Shown: positions 39,807 through 49,234, numbered from the stretch's first letter. The stretch: 64,000 nt of DNA from Paranoxybacillus vitaminiphilus (GCF_003259935.1 NZ_QLMH01000013.1:1-64000); one strand, 5' to 3'. The notes: generated from the sequence alone by a model not told the origin. Numbers and translations are program-made.

Positions 39807-40118
39807 TTATTTTGAGAATTGCTTAATCACATCCAATAACTCTCGAATCGATTCTTCTCCATTGCCTTCGCGGATCGCCTTAGAAACACAATGTTTGGCA
39901 TGACGTTCCAACAGGTTAAATCCTACTTTTTTTAATGCTGCATGAATCGCCGAAATTTGAACCAAAATATCAATACAATAACGATTGTCCTCCACCATCT
40001 TTTGCACACCACGCACTTGCCCTTCAATACGCTTCAACCGCTTAATGATGCTTTCAATTTCTTGTTCTGTCCGCGGAACCATTTTTGCGTTCATATTGTT
40101 ATCTTCACAGTGATTCAC
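39807..40118 (-). CDS. csoR: copper-sensing repressor CsoR
   Basis: This helical regulator of about 103 residues has the Cu(I) ligands C48, H73 and C77 with the spacing of B. subtilis CsoR, plus [20 protein letters not shown] and [15 protein letters not shown]. Cu(I) binding releases it from DNA. I take GTG 40118 as start (AGGTG six bases upstream); ATG at 40094 is possible. It heads the csoR-copA-copZ operon, and a GC-containing palindrome of CsoR type lies within its own promoter. Confidence 0.95.
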   Translation of the reverse strand: MNHCEDNNMNAKMVPRTEQEIESIIKRLKRIEGQVRGVQKMVEDNRYCIDILVQISAIHAALKKVGFNLLERHAKHCVSKAIREGNGEESIRELLDVIKQFSK

Positions 40119-40159
40119 TGGTATCACCTCGTTTATTATTAATGATTATCCTTAAATAC

Positions 40160-40188
40160 ATTATACGGGTAATGGGTATAAAATGCAA
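40160..40188 (-). promoter_or_regulatory. csoR promoter with embedded CsoR operator
   Basis: On the minus strand TTGCAT (40183-40188), a 17-base spacer and a perfect TATAAT (40160-40165) form a promoter. The spacer contains TATACCCATTACCCGTATA (40162-40180), a pseudo-palindrome with the C-tract/G-tract character of CsoR sites. Binding there would block RNA polymerase, giving copper-inducible autoregulation. Confidence 0.75.
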
Positions 40189-40667
40189 CTGAGCTTCTTA
40201 ATGAATCCAATTGCGTTTGCCAGTCAGCCATAATAAAAACTGAATAGGAAGGGGCAAATGAGTGCGTTAGTCCAATAATTTAAGAAGAAATAGAAATAAA
40301 TATCGAAAAAACACTTAAATTTAAAAATCCAAGCGTTTTTATTTGTTAACTTCGGTTTAATAACGTGATAATTCAGTTGCGAATTATATAAATGCAGATT
40401 GATTTTCCGACATATGCAAAACATTTTGACCCCTTTTTATATTCTTAAACTTTTTGCTTATGTCGATTTGTCAATCTGAAATTATATAGGTTGCTATTTA
40501 AAGTGTTTTTTAGTTTTTTCCTCTCTGAAACATATTTTCCCCTATATCTTTCCACGTAAATCAGACAACTTCACTTTATTTTGAAAGCAATTCAAAATCC
40601 GGGACAGCTTGCCTTTTAATGTCATAACCTCCAGGTATAGTAATTCGTTTTCCTCCTTTTCATAACG
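40189..40667. other. intergenic region between csoR and the CcdA-like gene
   Basis: AT-rich, without a supportable gene. A minus frame (40224-40424) and a 30-codon frame overlapping the csoR promoter have no ribosome binding site and were not accepted. No clear terminator for the CcdA-like gene is visible. Confidence 0.35.
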
Positions 40668-41399
40668 TTAGAACCAATAAGTGATGGTGTCTAATATGCC
40701 AAGTAAGATCATCACGATTCCAGCTGCCTTCTGAACGAACCTTCCTGCTTGTTTTCCTTTTTTCATTAGAGTACCGCTAAATCCTAAGTACCATAGAATG
40801 AAGATGAAGAAAATAACAGGTACAGAGGTTCCGATGGCAAAGATGCCCGGCAATATCACTCCATAAGACGTTGAGTACACAAGAGGCATTAAAGTCACGA
40901 AAAACAGCACAAACATCGTTGGACAAAACGCTAACGAAAAACTGAACCCCATTAAAAAGGAACCTGTTTTTCCTTTCTTTAAAAATCTCTCAGGTATTTT
41001 GAACAAGGTGACGTTCCAATACATTTTAAAAAGCCCTAACAAGTATAAACCTACAAGAATGAGAATGGGACCGATCAGCTTTCTTAGCCACGGAAAATAT
41101 AATGTTAGTGTACTTTGAATCTCTTTCCCCAAAAGCCAGACAATCATCCCCAAACCGGAAAAGGCAATAATTTTACCAAAAATATAAAGAAACAACTCTT
41201 TCCACGCAATTCCTTTTTGCAAGGACTGATTACTGTATAACGTGATTGCCCCTAAGTTACCGGTGAGTTGACACGGGGCCATCGCTCCTACTATACCAAG
41301 AACAAACGCTGATAAAATGGGGATAGTTGTTGTATGATGTGCAATATTTAAAAACGGTTGACTTAAAAGGTTACTTATTTGACTGAAGAATGAATACAT
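40668..41399 (-). CDS. DsbD/CcdA-family membrane protein (TauE/SafE-like annotation)
   Basis: This 243-residue protein has six or seven membrane segments and the two core cysteines of the CcdA/DsbD transmembrane domain: C43 in MAPCQLTGN and C159 in LAFCPTMF. Such proteins pass electrons, or in some relatives copper, across the membrane. The start is ATG 41399 behind AAGGTGAGAGG; the frame to 41507 has no membrane or leader character. It lies downstream of a two-component/VTT operon but has its own copy of the box found upstream of the multicopper oxidase. This suggests a role in extracytoplasmic copper or thiol redox handling. Confidence 0.8.
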   Translation of the reverse strand: MYSFFSQISNLLSQPFLNIAHHTTTIPILSAFVLGIVGAMAPCQLTGNLGAITLYSNQSLQKGIAWKELFLYIFGKIIAFSGLGMIVWLLGKEIQSTLTLYFPWLRKLIGPILILVGLYLLGLFKMYWNVTLFKIPERFLKKGKTGSFLMGFSFSLAFCPTMFVLFFVTLMPLVYSTSYGVILPGIFAIGTSVPVIFFIFILWYLGFSGTLMKKGKQAGRFVQKAAGIVMILLGILDTITYWF

Positions 41400-41538
41400 C
41401 CTTCCTCTCACCTTCTTCTCTAATCTGATGTCTATATTGTAGCAGTGGATTTTGTAGAAATGTGGAGTGGTAAATAACAAAGACATGCTAATCGCACGCC
41501 TTGTCATTAGCCTATAGTAGTTTCCCCTTTACTGCTAT

Positions 41539-41565
41539 AGCAGAAATATTTGCAGAATTTATGGA
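41539..41565 (-). promoter_or_regulatory. candidate two-component regulator box upstream of the CcdA-like gene
   Basis: On the minus strand TCCATAAATTCTGCAAA (41549-41565) is identical over 17 bases to the box upstream of the histidine kinase operon. A TATAGC hexamer begins 26 bases after its first base. It lies about 150 bases upstream of the start codon. Confidence 0.6.
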
Positions 41566-41610
41566 GTTTGTTTGTTCGGATATGATATTTGTCAATCTTC
41601 ATAAATCCTT

Positions 41611-42180
41611 CTAGTTTTTGTTGGTTTGAGTCTTTTTTCGATTGATTTTCTTCCAAGTAAAAAGAAATAAAGAAACAGACAAAAATGTTAATATTACCTT
41701 CCCTTTCCATGTCCAATTCATCAATTGATAAACCGAATAGGCTTCTAAAAGTAAGGCAGGTATTTTCCCTATTGAACTGGCAATCATAAAGATAAGTAAG
41801 GAAGTTTTTCCTATCGCTGCAACAAAGGTAACGACTCCTGACGGAACAAAAGGAAGAAGCCGCAAAGATAAAACAAGAAAAAAGGCTTCTAAACCTTTTG
41901 CTTCAAGCAAACGTCTGACTTTCGGATGAGAAAACAACTTCGTTTCAGAAAGTTTCCTAAATCCTTTACGATATAAAACAAAAGAGACAACGGCCCCGAT
42001 GGCTTCCCCAGCAAAAGATAAAAAGGTGCCTTTCCAAAACCCGAACACAGCCAAATTGGCAGCGGTTAAAAAAACGCTTGGCACAAGTCCTAAAATACTG
42101 ATCATTATATTTATAACGATACTAATGAAGTAAGCAGCATTTTCATATGTGTTGAGTAGTGTAATAATTTGCTCTTTCAT
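41611..42180 (-). CDS. VTT-domain (TVP38/TMEM64, DedA-like) membrane protein
   Basis: This 189-residue protein has five or six membrane segments with the SNARE-associated/VTT core: ANLAVFGFWKGTFLSFAGEA, VLSLRLLPFVPSGVVTF and the following Gly-containing helix. DedA/VTT proteins are lipid scramblases or undecaprenyl-phosphate recyclers in some bacteria; the role here is unknown. It starts 12 bases after the response regulator and is surely co-transcribed. The start is ATG 42180 behind AAGGTGGG. The link to a metal-type two-component system suggests an envelope-stress function. Confidence 0.85.
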   Translation of the reverse strand: MKEQIITLLNTYENAAYFISIVINIMISILGLVPSVFLTAANLAVFGFWKGTFLSFAGEAIGAVVSFVLYRKGFRKLSETKLFSHPKVRRLLEAKGLEAFFLVLSLRLLPFVPSGVVTFVAAIGKTSLLIFMIASSIGKIPALLLEAYSVYQLMNWTWKGKVILTFLSVSLFLFTWKKINRKKTQTNKN

Positions 42181-42192
42181 TCTCTTCCCACC

Positions 42193-42864
42193 TTATACCT
42201 TCCATTTATACCCCACCCCCCAAACAGTTTGCAGAAATCGATCGATCGGAAATCCAGCTTGTCTCAGCTTTTCTCTAATATTTTTCACATGGGAATCGAT
42301 AGTGCGCTCTTCTGTATTTGCGTTATAGCCCCATAGTGACATAATAATTTGGTCTCTGCTAAACACTCTGCCTGGGTTTTTCAGAAAAAGCCCCAATATG
42401 GCAAACTCTTTAGGTGTCAGAAAAAGATCATGTTTATTATATTGAACCTTATGTTGAGCTTCATCCCACACTAAACCTTGAAACTCAATTTTTGGTTGTT
42501 TCCCTACCGAACGGCGCAGCACCGCCTCTATGCGGGCAAGCAGTTCGGATTCGTCAAATGGTTTTGTGATATAGTCATCAGCTCCCATATTAAGTCCTTT
42601 TACGATATCCAATGTTTGATCTCTTGCGGTCACCATAATAATAGGGACATTGGAAAATTCTCTAATACGTTTACAAGTTTCCCAACCATCCACCTCCGGC
42701 ATCATAATATCCAATAACACTAAATCAGCTTTGTTATTTTCTAAGTACTGTATCGCTGATAAACCGGATTCACACTTTACACAATGGTACCCTTTAGGCG
42801 AAAGATAAAGATCAAGTAAATCTAACATTCGTTTTTCATCATCAACAAGTAATATCGTATACAT
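42193..42864 (-). CDS. OmpR-family response regulator
   Basis: This 223-residue protein has a receiver domain (LVDDEKRMLDLLDL; phosphoacceptor D52 in VLLDIMMPEVDG; K in ITKPF) and an OmpR winged helix (LTPKEFAILGLFLKNPGRVF to TVWGVGYKWKV). It follows the kinase gene by six bases, so kinase precedes regulator, the reverse of the more common order. A box repeated upstream of its own operon, the CcdA-like gene and the multicopper oxidase is its likely target. That connection is inference. Confidence 0.93.
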   Translation of the reverse strand: MYTILLVDDEKRMLDLLDLYLSPKGYHCVKCESGLSAIQYLENNKADLVLLDIMMPEVDGWETCKRIREFSNVPIIMVTARDQTLDIVKGLNMGADDYITKPFDESELLARIEAVLRRSVGKQPKIEFQGLVWDEAQHKVQYNKHDLFLTPKEFAILGLFLKNPGRVFSRDQIIMSLWGYNANTEERTIDSHVKNIREKLRQAGFPIDRFLQTVWGVGYKWKV

Positions 42865-42870
42865 GCTCCC

Positions 42871-44241
42871 TCATTCCTCCGGTAATGTAATCATCATTTT
42901 CGTTCCTTTTCCGTAGATACTATCCGCATAAATAGAACCTCCGTGGGCTTCAATAATTTCTTTTGCTATCGCTAAGCCCAATCCCGTTCCACCGCTGGCT
43001 CTTGATCTTGATTTATCCACCCGATAAAACCGTTCAAAAATATGCGGCAAATCCTCTTCAGGAATTCCTCTGCCTTCGTCTGAAACAATCATCACGATGT
43101 TCTTTTTCTCCGTCCTTACATCAATAGAGACGGTAGAACCTTGCTCAGAATATTTTAAAGCATTATCTAACAGATTCATCATCACTTGCTCAAAACGTTT
43201 TTGGTCTATATGGACAGTAATGTTTCCATCACAGTGATATATAAGAGACATGTTTTTCGCCTGAAAAGCAGGGTGCATTTTCTCGTATACTTTTCTTAAA
43301 AATGAACATAAGTTGGTCGATGACTTATGAATTTGAAATGAATGCTGATCCATTTTTGCTAATTCAAAAAGATCTTTTACTAATTTTTGCATATGCTCTG
43401 CTTCTTCATAAATAATAGTCAAATATTTCTCTCTCTCTTCTTCCTTAATGTTTGGTCTTCTGGCGATGTCCGCATATCCTTTTACATATGTGAGAGGGGT
43501 ACGAAGCTCATGAGAAATACTGGCAAGAAATTCGTTTCTTTCTTTTTTTAAGTATTCTAAATCCCTTGCCAATGTTTGAATGGATTTTCCTAATTGTGCT
43601 AATTCATCCTCCCCTTTTACTTGTAAACGGACAGAAAAATCACCTTTACTCAATTTTTCTGTCGCCTGTTTCATGCGAATGAGAGGAATAGTAATCACTC
43701 TTGATAAGAAAGCAATAGTTATAATCGTTAAAAATACAGAAAGAATTCCAACTATAATAAAATGATGCTTTAACTTATAAATCATGTTTTGAATGGAAGC
43801 TGTATTTTGAAACATATAGACATACCCTTTTATCTTGCCGTCAACCCGAATCGGGCTTACTGTTGAAATATGCGACTCTTTTTGCCAATTTTTTTGTACA
43901 ATCATACCATCATGGGGAATGTTTTTAACTTCGTTTTTTATTATTCTTTTGGCAAATGGTAAAATATGATCCGAAAAATATAATATATTCCCCTTGTCAT
44001 CTGTGATAACAACGTCCGTCACCGCTTCCGACTCCATCATGGTGACATGTTCCAATGTAGAAGAGTCATAATTTTTTTCTAACACATCGCGGTGATTATT
44101 TCCTCTTGCCAACAGCTGCTCAAATTCCTCATTAATTCTAGAATGAACAAGAGTAATATATAATGACACAAACAAAACCGTTTCTATTCCTAACACAAAT
44201 ACAAAAAATAATAGTCCTAATTTAAACGAGATTTTTCTCAT
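42871..44241 (-). CDS. sensor histidine kinase
   Basis: This 456-residue kinase has TM1 (about residues 9-31), an extracytoplasmic sensor of about 125 residues, TM2 (about 161-183), HAMP (about 184-236), HisKA with H244 in SISHELRTPLTYVKGY, and an ATPase domain (NLLDNALKYS, DEGRGIPEEDLPHIFERFYR, GGTGLGLAIAKEI). The sensor has two His-Xaa clusters (GNNHRDV, LEHVTMM) but no obvious CusS-type metal motif. It is first in the operon kinase-regulator-VTT. The start is ATG 44241 behind AAGGAAGGG. Context suggests copper or envelope stress sensing; the sequence alone does not prove it. Confidence 0.93.
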   Translation of the reverse strand: MRKISFKLGLLFFVFVLGIETVLFVSLYITLVHSRINEEFEQLLARGNNHRDVLEKNYDSSTLEHVTMMESEAVTDVVITDDKGNILYFSDHILPFAKRIIKNEVKNIPHDGMIVQKNWQKESHISTVSPIRVDGKIKGYVYMFQNTASIQNMIYKLKHHFIIVGILSVFLTIITIAFLSRVITIPLIRMKQATEKLSKGDFSVRLQVKGEDELAQLGKSIQTLARDLEYLKKERNEFLASISHELRTPLTYVKGYADIARRPNIKEEEREKYLTIIYEEAEHMQKLVKDLFELAKMDQHSFQIHKSSTNLCSFLRKVYEKMHPAFQAKNMSLIYHCDGNITVHIDQKRFEQVMMNLLDNALKYSEQGSTVSIDVRTEKKNIVMIVSDEGRGIPEEDLPHIFERFYRVDKSRSRASGGTGLGLAIAKEIIEAHGGSIYADSIYGKGTKMMITLPEE

Positions 44242-44399
44242 TTTTGTCCCTTCCTTATCAGTCCATTAACTTCCATACAGTTTAGGAAAAACTGTTTTTT
44301 GATCTCTTTTTCGTTGATTCCGAGCGATATGGCATATTGGTTCCGGCAAATAAATATTTGTACGCTCTCTCTATTTATGCCTTTGGACGATATTTTTAT

Positions 44400-44429
44400 T
44401 TTATAAACTAAATTTGCAGAATTTATGGA
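44400..44429 (-). promoter_or_regulatory. candidate two-component regulator box upstream of the histidine kinase
   Basis: On the minus strand TCCATAAATTCTGCAAATTT (from 44429) is followed by a TATAAA hexamer 24 bases after the box start. The box has TAAATT/AATTTA dyad symmetry and an AAATT direct repeat. It lies about 170 bases upstream of the kinase start and would allow autoregulation. Confidence 0.6.
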
Positions 44430-44541
44430 TTTCAATAAAGTGTAACTGTTGGGGACGATTTCACTTTTATCGTAAAATTATTACAACCGCTCCGTATTCT
44501 TACGTTATCATAGCGATAAATTCAATAGAAACCAAATACAA

Positions 44542-44571
44542 AAGCACTGCAGGTTTAAGTCTACAGTGCTT
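44542..44571 (-). terminator. terminator downstream of the 62-residue gene
   Basis: AAGCACTG (44542-44549) pairs with CAGTGCTT (44564-44571). On the minus strand the stem is followed by TTGTATTTGG, a modest T run. It lies about 145 bases after the 62-residue ORF. Confidence 0.5.
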
Positions 44572-44716
44572 GCCGTTTGCCAAACACATTTTACTAATTG
44601 CTCCCTCTTCCGCCGTCTCAGCGATGTGAACATCATGGGTAATTAATATTAATGCTTGTCGACAAGAAACATCTGAACGGTGTGGTAAAGAGCGTTACAG
44701 GTTCTTTTTTATTTTC

Positions 44717-44905
44717 TTATTCAACATTCGGCTCATGCATGTCGTTCTTAAGCATATAATACTCTATCGCTTGTTGAAACCACTCGTCCTCTTCCTTTGT
44801 ATGCGGAGACGGAAACTTGTTCCTGAGTTCTTCTACTTCTGCCTCATCTAACCCACTGAAAACTTTCGCTGCTTCTTCACTGACAAATTCAAGGGCTAAC
44901 TTCAT
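44717..44905 (-). CDS. small acidic hypothetical protein
   Basis: This 62-residue ORF (MKLALEFVSEEAAKVFSGLD, many Glu/Asp, ending MHEPNVE) has protein-like composition with amphipathic helices. A GGGAGG lies 17 bases upstream of the ATG, which is long, so the start is uncertain. No family is recognised. Confidence 0.45.
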   Translation of the reverse strand: MKLALEFVSEEAAKVFSGLDEAEVEELRNKFPSPHTKEEDEWFQQAIEYYMLKNDMHEPNVE

Positions 44906-45167
44906 GGTTCATCTTCAAATTCCTCCCATCCAATATGATTGCAGCTGAGGTCATTTCAATCATACTTCCTCACGTAACGGGAGGTGCAAGTGAAACTCAG
45001 AGAGGATAAATGTTGAGGAAATGTCCTTAAATAACTAATTTTAGAAATTTTTGAATAGATGAAAAAGAATGACTTTCCCTTAGACTAACAAAAAACTTGA
45101 AAAGAAAATCTTTCTACACCAATTTTATACGTAACAAGGTCAAGGATGAGGTTTGATTCTTTCGATA

Positions 45168-45512
45168 TCATGTAATAAATTTATTTAATCTCTTGAATTC
45201 CTTTGCCAAAGTTGCCCTTTTAATTTTTTTTGATTTTATGAGGAATTTTATATCCGAGATATTGTCATAGGAAAGCTGTATATGAAAGTAATTAATATAT
45301 TCGATTATGGCAAAAATATAAATAAAACCTGCAATGGATAATCCGTCTACAGGAAGCGGTAGATCCAGTATGAATAGATCGACAATAAATAAACATGGGG
45401 AGAAAAGAATCAATCCAATATTCCACTTCTTTAGATAGTTTAGTCTGTGAATAAAACGGGTTGGTGTAATGGATGTATTTTCTTCTTTTAACCTAATGGA
45501 ATTCCATTTTTC
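45168..45512 (-). CDS. small membrane protein ORF without a clear start
   Basis: A minus frame of about 115 codons ends at 45168. It reads EENTSITPTRFIHRLNYLKK, two hydrophobic segments (FSPCLFIVDLFILDLP and SIAGFIYIFAIIEYI), then a basic helix (LIKSKKIKRATLAKEFKRLN). The whole frame looks coding, but there is no ATG or GTG and the first usable start is a TTG at 45413 without a ribosome binding site. Either a start codon was lost or a frameshift hides it upstream, where ATGAGAAAAATGG occurs in another frame. I do not recognise the family. Confidence 0.4.
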   Translation of the reverse strand, partial: EKWNSIRLKEENTSITPTRFIHRLNYLKKWNIGLILFSPCLFIVDLFILDLPLPVDGLSIAGFIYIFAIIEYINYFHIQLSYDNISDIKFLIKSKKIKRATLAKEFKRLNKFIT

Positions 45513-45632
45513 TCATAAAACTCTCATACGAATGGAGTTATAATATTCTCCGTTATAGAATCCGCAATTTTCTCAATTGTCCTTTAAGCACAACATATCA
45601 TTCTTCTTCGATTACTTGCCATATTGTTGAAT

Positions 45633-46508
45633 CTAATGATTCTTACAAGAATCCATTACTGTTTCGAGAAACTTTTGCATCGCTAACGTAGCAACTACAT
45701 TTTTACGTTGAATAAAAAAAGTAGTTACTTCCGCAAATTTTTTAGGTATCTTATAACAAGACAATGGATAGTGATATTGAAAACGATCGATTACCGTTTT
45801 CGGTAAAAGGGTAATGCCTAATCCCGCACTGACACATCCTAAAATGGTTTCCAATGAACCGAACTCCATTATCTTGTTGGGCATAATCTGTTCTGCATGA
45901 AGCCACTCTTCCAACCTTTTGCGATATGAGCAACCTTGTCTAAATACTAATAAATTACTTTTATTTAAATCTGGTATATCATTTATATCTGTCCCTTTCC
46001 TCTGGGCAACAAGCACTAACTCTTCTTCAAAGATTGCTTGTTGGGAGAGATCTTGATGATGAACGGGTCCTGCTACAAACGCACCATCTATTTCATAGGC
46101 AAGAACCGATTTGATTAGTTCATCTGTCGGTCCCGTCTTTAATGATAATTCTACTTCTGGATAATGAAGGCTAAAGGAATATAAAAGTGAGGGCAACCTT
46201 ACAGCAGCTGTTGTTTCCATAGAACCTATCGACAAAGGGCCCTTTGGAATGTCGGAGTACATAATCTCCTTTTCTGCTTCTGTAAATAAATGAATGATTT
46301 TATCGGCATACGCTAGGAGGATTTTGCCCGCTGATGTTAACGAAACACCATAACGATGTCGATGGAATAGTGGTGTTTGAAAGTGCGCCTCCAACCTTTG
46401 GATTTTGGAAGTAACACTGGATTGAACAAAGTGCAGCTCTTCTGCTGCTTTCGAAATATTTCCGTGTTTGGCCACGATCCGAAACAATTTTAAATCCTCA
46501 ATATCCAT
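45633..46508 (-). CDS. LysR-family transcriptional regulator
   Basis: This 291-residue protein has an N-terminal winged helix (LKLFRIVAKHGNISKAAEEL, then HFVQSSVTSKIQRLE) and a PBP-like effector domain (about 90-285). It is divergent from an MFS transporter/tautomerase pair that it probably controls. A T-N11-A site with GTAT/ATAC arms lies 21 bases upstream of its start. The start is ATG 46508 behind AAAGGGGAAGG. The effector is unknown. Confidence 0.92.
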   Translation of the reverse strand: MDIEDLKLFRIVAKHGNISKAAEELHFVQSSVTSKIQRLEAHFQTPLFHRHRYGVSLTSAGKILLAYADKIIHLFTEAEKEIMYSDIPKGPLSIGSMETTAAVRLPSLLYSFSLHYPEVELSLKTGPTDELIKSVLAYEIDGAFVAGPVHHQDLSQQAIFEEELVLVAQRKGTDINDIPDLNKSNLLVFRQGCSYRKRLEEWLHAEQIMPNKIMEFGSLETILGCVSAGLGITLLPKTVIDRFQYHYPLSCYKIPKKFAEVTTFFIQRKNVVATLAMQKFLETVMDSCKNH

Positions 46509-46528
46509 TTTTCCTTCCCCTTTGTTAG

Positions 46529-46547
46529 GTATCGATATTTTTAATAC
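46529..46547. promoter_or_regulatory. LysR-type T-N11-A site
   Basis: GTAT (46529-46532), eleven bases, then ATAC (46544-46547) form the dyad expected for LysR regulators, between the divergent lysR and MFS genes. Confidence 0.45.
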
Positions 46548-46687
46548 GTACCATTCGTTTTTATCATTTTACCAAATATTATATCATGAGTAAGATAAAG
46601 TTAAACCATTTTTAGAAATAGAGGGAGGGTATTCCGATCAACAAGTCACCACCTATATACGTTGTTATTGGAGGCATTGCCGCTTTA

Positions 46688-47842
46688 ATGATTGTCATGG
46701 GTATCGGTCGATTCGCATATACGCCTATTTTGCCGTACCTTCAGGATGCCGTACGGCTTACCGATGTGATGGCAGGATACCTTGCCTCAGCCAATTACTT
46801 AGGATACCTGTTGGGAGCTTTCTTGGCAGGAATATCCCAGTGGAAGAAAGGAAAAACATTTTATTTAAGGTTTTATCTCGTCATCAACATTTTGACAACC
46901 ATTGCAATGGGGTTGACCGATCTCTACTTGCTTTGGTTTTTCTTTCGCTTTATTTCAGGTTTAACAAGCGGACTCGTCTTTGTGCTTGCTTCAAGTATTA
47001 TTTTGGATATTCTTGCCTTAACCAAGCAATCACTTTGGTCAGGAATGTTTTATAGCGGTGTTGGAATGGGGATTTTCATAACGGGCCTTATTGTCCCTGT
47101 TTTGGAGCATTATTTTAGTTGGCGCGGGGCTTGGAGCGGATTAGGCATACTTTCTATATTCATAGGTGTATTCACGTTTCTATGGTTAAAAGAGAATTCG
47201 TCAGACAAAATAAAATATCCCTCATCAATCATGCCCTGTCCCAAAGCTTCTCATAAACAAAGGATTTTACCATGGCTTATCGCCTCCTATGGGTGTGAAG
47301 GAATGGGGTATAGCGTGAGCGGCACTTTTTTAGTTGCTCTCGTACAGGACATCCCCTCTTTAAGCCATATTCCTTCTTTAAGCTGGGTGTTTGTCGGTAT
47401 TGCTGCTATTCCTTCTTGTATGCTATGGGCTTGGGTTGCTAAGAAATACAGTAATCTTATCGCTTTACAAATCGCTTTTTTCACCCAAATCGTTGGTGTG
47501 ATTCTGCCAGTGATATTTTTTAATTTTTACGGAGCTTTGATTGGAGCCTTATTATTCGGAGCCACGTTTATGGGGATTACTACCTTAGCCGTCTCAGAGG
47601 GACGCCGTATTGCACCGCATCAAAGCAGTAAAGTAATCGGCTATTTAACGTGTGTGTATGGAATCGGCCAAATGATCGGTCCTTCCATTGCAGGGATCTT
47701 AATTGCCAAATCAGGAAACTATCATTCTTCCCTGCTTTTTGCGGCAAGCGTATTAGTTTTTGGAATGTTGTTTTTAGGTATCGTTCAGATTAAAAATAAA
47801 AAACTTGAAAGGATGAAAAACAATGCCTTATGTAAACATTAA
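46688..47842 (+). CDS. MFS transporter, YbfB/YjiJ type
   Basis: This 12-TM major facilitator of at least 384 residues begins MGIGRFAYTPILPYLQDAVR, the signature of YbfB/YjiJ-like transporters. The homologous frame extends 17 codons upstream to an ATC at 46637, eight bases after GGAGGG, and these codons supply the missing part of TM1 (YVVIGGIAALMIV). No ATG, GTG or TTG occurs there. So either the gene starts at an unusual ATC, or an ATG was mutated and translation now begins inside TM1 at 46688. It overlaps the tautomerase gene by 20 bases. The substrate is unknown, probably a small organic acid or aromatic given the partner. Confidence 0.85.
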   Translation: MIVMGIGRFAYTPILPYLQDAVRLTDVMAGYLASANYLGYLLGAFLAGISQWKKGKTFYLRFYLVINILTTIAMGLTDLYLLWFFFRFISGLTSGLVFVLASSIILDILALTKQSLWSGMFYSGVGMGIFITGLIVPVLEHYFSWRGAWSGLGILSIFIGVFTFLWLKENSSDKIKYPSSIMPCPKASHKQRILPWLIASYGCEGMGYSVSGTFLVALVQDIPSLSHIPSLSWVFVGIAAIPSCMLWAWVAKKYSNLIALQIAFFTQIVGVILPVIFFNFYGALIGALLFGATFMGITTLAVSEGRRIAPHQSSKVIGYLTCVYGIGQMIGPSIAGILIAKSGNYHSSLLFAASVLVFGMLFLGIVQIKNKKLERMKNNALCKH

Positions 47843-48026
47843 AATTACGAAAGAAGGAGCTACTCCGGAACAAAAACAACAACTTATTGAGGGTGCCACA
47901 AAATTACTTCAAGAAGTTTTAGGGAAAAACCCACAGACAACCTTTGTAATCATCGATGAGGTTGAAACCGACAATTGGGGAATTGCTGGAGAGTCGGTAA
48001 CGGTAAGAAGAAAGCGGGGACAGTAA
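47823..48026 (+). CDS. 4-oxalocrotonate tautomerase family enzyme
   Basis: This 67-residue protein starts MPYVNIKITKEG, giving the catalytic N-terminal Pro after Met removal, and has the conserved arginine pair near its end (TVRRKRG). The family interconverts enol and keto acids, for example in aromatic degradation. It overlaps the MFS gene by 20 bases with AAAGGATG as ribosome binding site, so the two are translationally linked. LysR, MFS and tautomerase together suggest uptake and isomerisation of an unsaturated acid. Confidence 0.9.
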   Translation: MPYVNIKITKEGATPEQKQQLIEGATKLLQEVLGKNPQTTFVIIDEVETDNWGIAGESVTVRRKRGQ

Positions 48027-48120
48027 TTTTTTCAGAAAAAGATTTCATATTTTGGGTAGATTCCGACTTACAAAACCAAAGCTAACAAAGGAAGTCTAAA
48101 TAAACTAAAAAATAAAAAGG

Positions 48121-48407
48121 AATAAAAGGCTGTCCCAAACATCCATGACTTACCAGCCACCACGATGAATGAAAATGTATGGGTCTGTGACTTGCTTAAT
48201 GATGAAGCAGATCACAGGCCGTTTTCTTTTTTGGGGACATAACTATGATTGCATGCCCCTGGATTTTTTGTTTTTTGGAACATTTTCGTAATAAAAAGCC
48301 AAGTGTCAGACCCCACAACACAATATATGGGACATCATGTTGGATAAATGAACTATATATTGTGAAACACGTGTGAGGTCAGACCCTTATGAGACAGCCT
48401 CTTTATT
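48121..48407. mobile_element. 287-bp MITE-like repeat with terminal inverted repeats
   Basis: The left end AATAAAAGGCTGTCCCA (48121-48137) and the reverse complement of the right end, AATAAAGAGGCTGTCTCA (48390-48407), are near-identical inverted repeats. Internally there are a CACAATATAT/ATATATTGTG inverted repeat, two GTCAGACCC direct repeats and a GGTCTGTGA/TCACAGGCC hairpin followed by TTTTCTTTTTT. No coding capacity is visible. The right-end sequence recurs after the multicopper oxidase. It ends at the stop codon of ylmA. Confidence 0.6.
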
Positions 48408-49234
48408 TATTTTGATTCTGCCTTGGCAAATTTTGTCCAATCCATATTTTTATGTATAGAAGCCCATGGCCGATTATTTTCCCAATGAACTTTCATCGCC
48501 AATTGAAACGTCTCTGATAAACATTCATCTGTTAATACTTTCTCTTTTTGTCCTGCCGCTACAATTTGCCCCTCTTTTAACAATAGTACATGTGTCATCT
48601 CTTCTATAATTTCTTCAATATAATGAGTGACATATAGTACGTGACATTGTTGATGTGTAATAATCTCTTTCATTAATGATAACATATCTTCCCTTGCTAA
48701 AATGTCTAATCCTATAGACGGTTCATCTAATATAAGCAATTGCGGTTTTGCCATTAACGCTCTTCCAATAAGCACTTTTCTTTTTTCGCCTTGTGATAAT
48801 GTGTCATACGTTTTTCCTTTCAAATAATCGATTCTCAGAAATGTCATTAGCTGTTCAGCCTGTTCACGATCCTCATTGGTTACATTTTCGTATAATCCTA
48901 TTGAAGCAAATTTACCGCTTATCACAATATCCTCTACCGTTTCCAATCTTAACGTTTGATTAAAGCGGTCATCAAGAGAACTACTGACAAATCCGATTTG
49001 CTTTCGAAGCTCGGGCAAGTTCGTTTTCCCGAATGTATGTCCTAAAACAGAAACTTCCCCTTTTGTCGGATATTGATAGCCTGTGACAATATTTAATATG
49101 GACGTTTTTCCTGAACCGTTTAAACCTAATATGACCCATTGTTCCTTTCCTTTTACTTCCCAACTTATATCCTTTAAAATAACTTGATTTCCTCTTATAA
49201 AGGACACATTTTTCATACTTATGATATTTTCCAT
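48407..49234 (-). CDS. ylmA: ABC ATPase of the YlmA type
   Basis: This 276-residue ATPase has Walker A LGLNGSGKTS, Walker B LLILDEPSIGLD and signature LSQGEKRKVLIGRAL. There is no membrane partner next to it. Sequence style (MENIISMKNVSFIRGNQVIL; YVTHYIEEI) matches B. subtilis YlmA, related to the ModF-like ATPases. Its role is unknown; a link to molybdate handling is only by family resemblance. The start is ATG 49234 behind AGAGGTG. Its stop codon coincides with the end of a MITE-like repeat, which may have set the 3' end. Confidence 0.85.
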   Translation of the reverse strand: MENIISMKNVSFIRGNQVILKDISWEVKGKEQWVILGLNGSGKTSILNIVTGYQYPTKGEVSVLGHTFGKTNLPELRKQIGFVSSSLDDRFNQTLRLETVEDIVISGKFASIGLYENVTNEDREQAEQLMTFLRIDYLKGKTYDTLSQGEKRKVLIGRALMAKPQLLILDEPSIGLDILAREDMLSLMKEIITHQQCHVLYVTHYIEEIIEEMTHVLLLKEGQIVAAGQKEKVLTDECLSETFQLAMKVHWENNRPWASIHKNMDWTKFAKAESK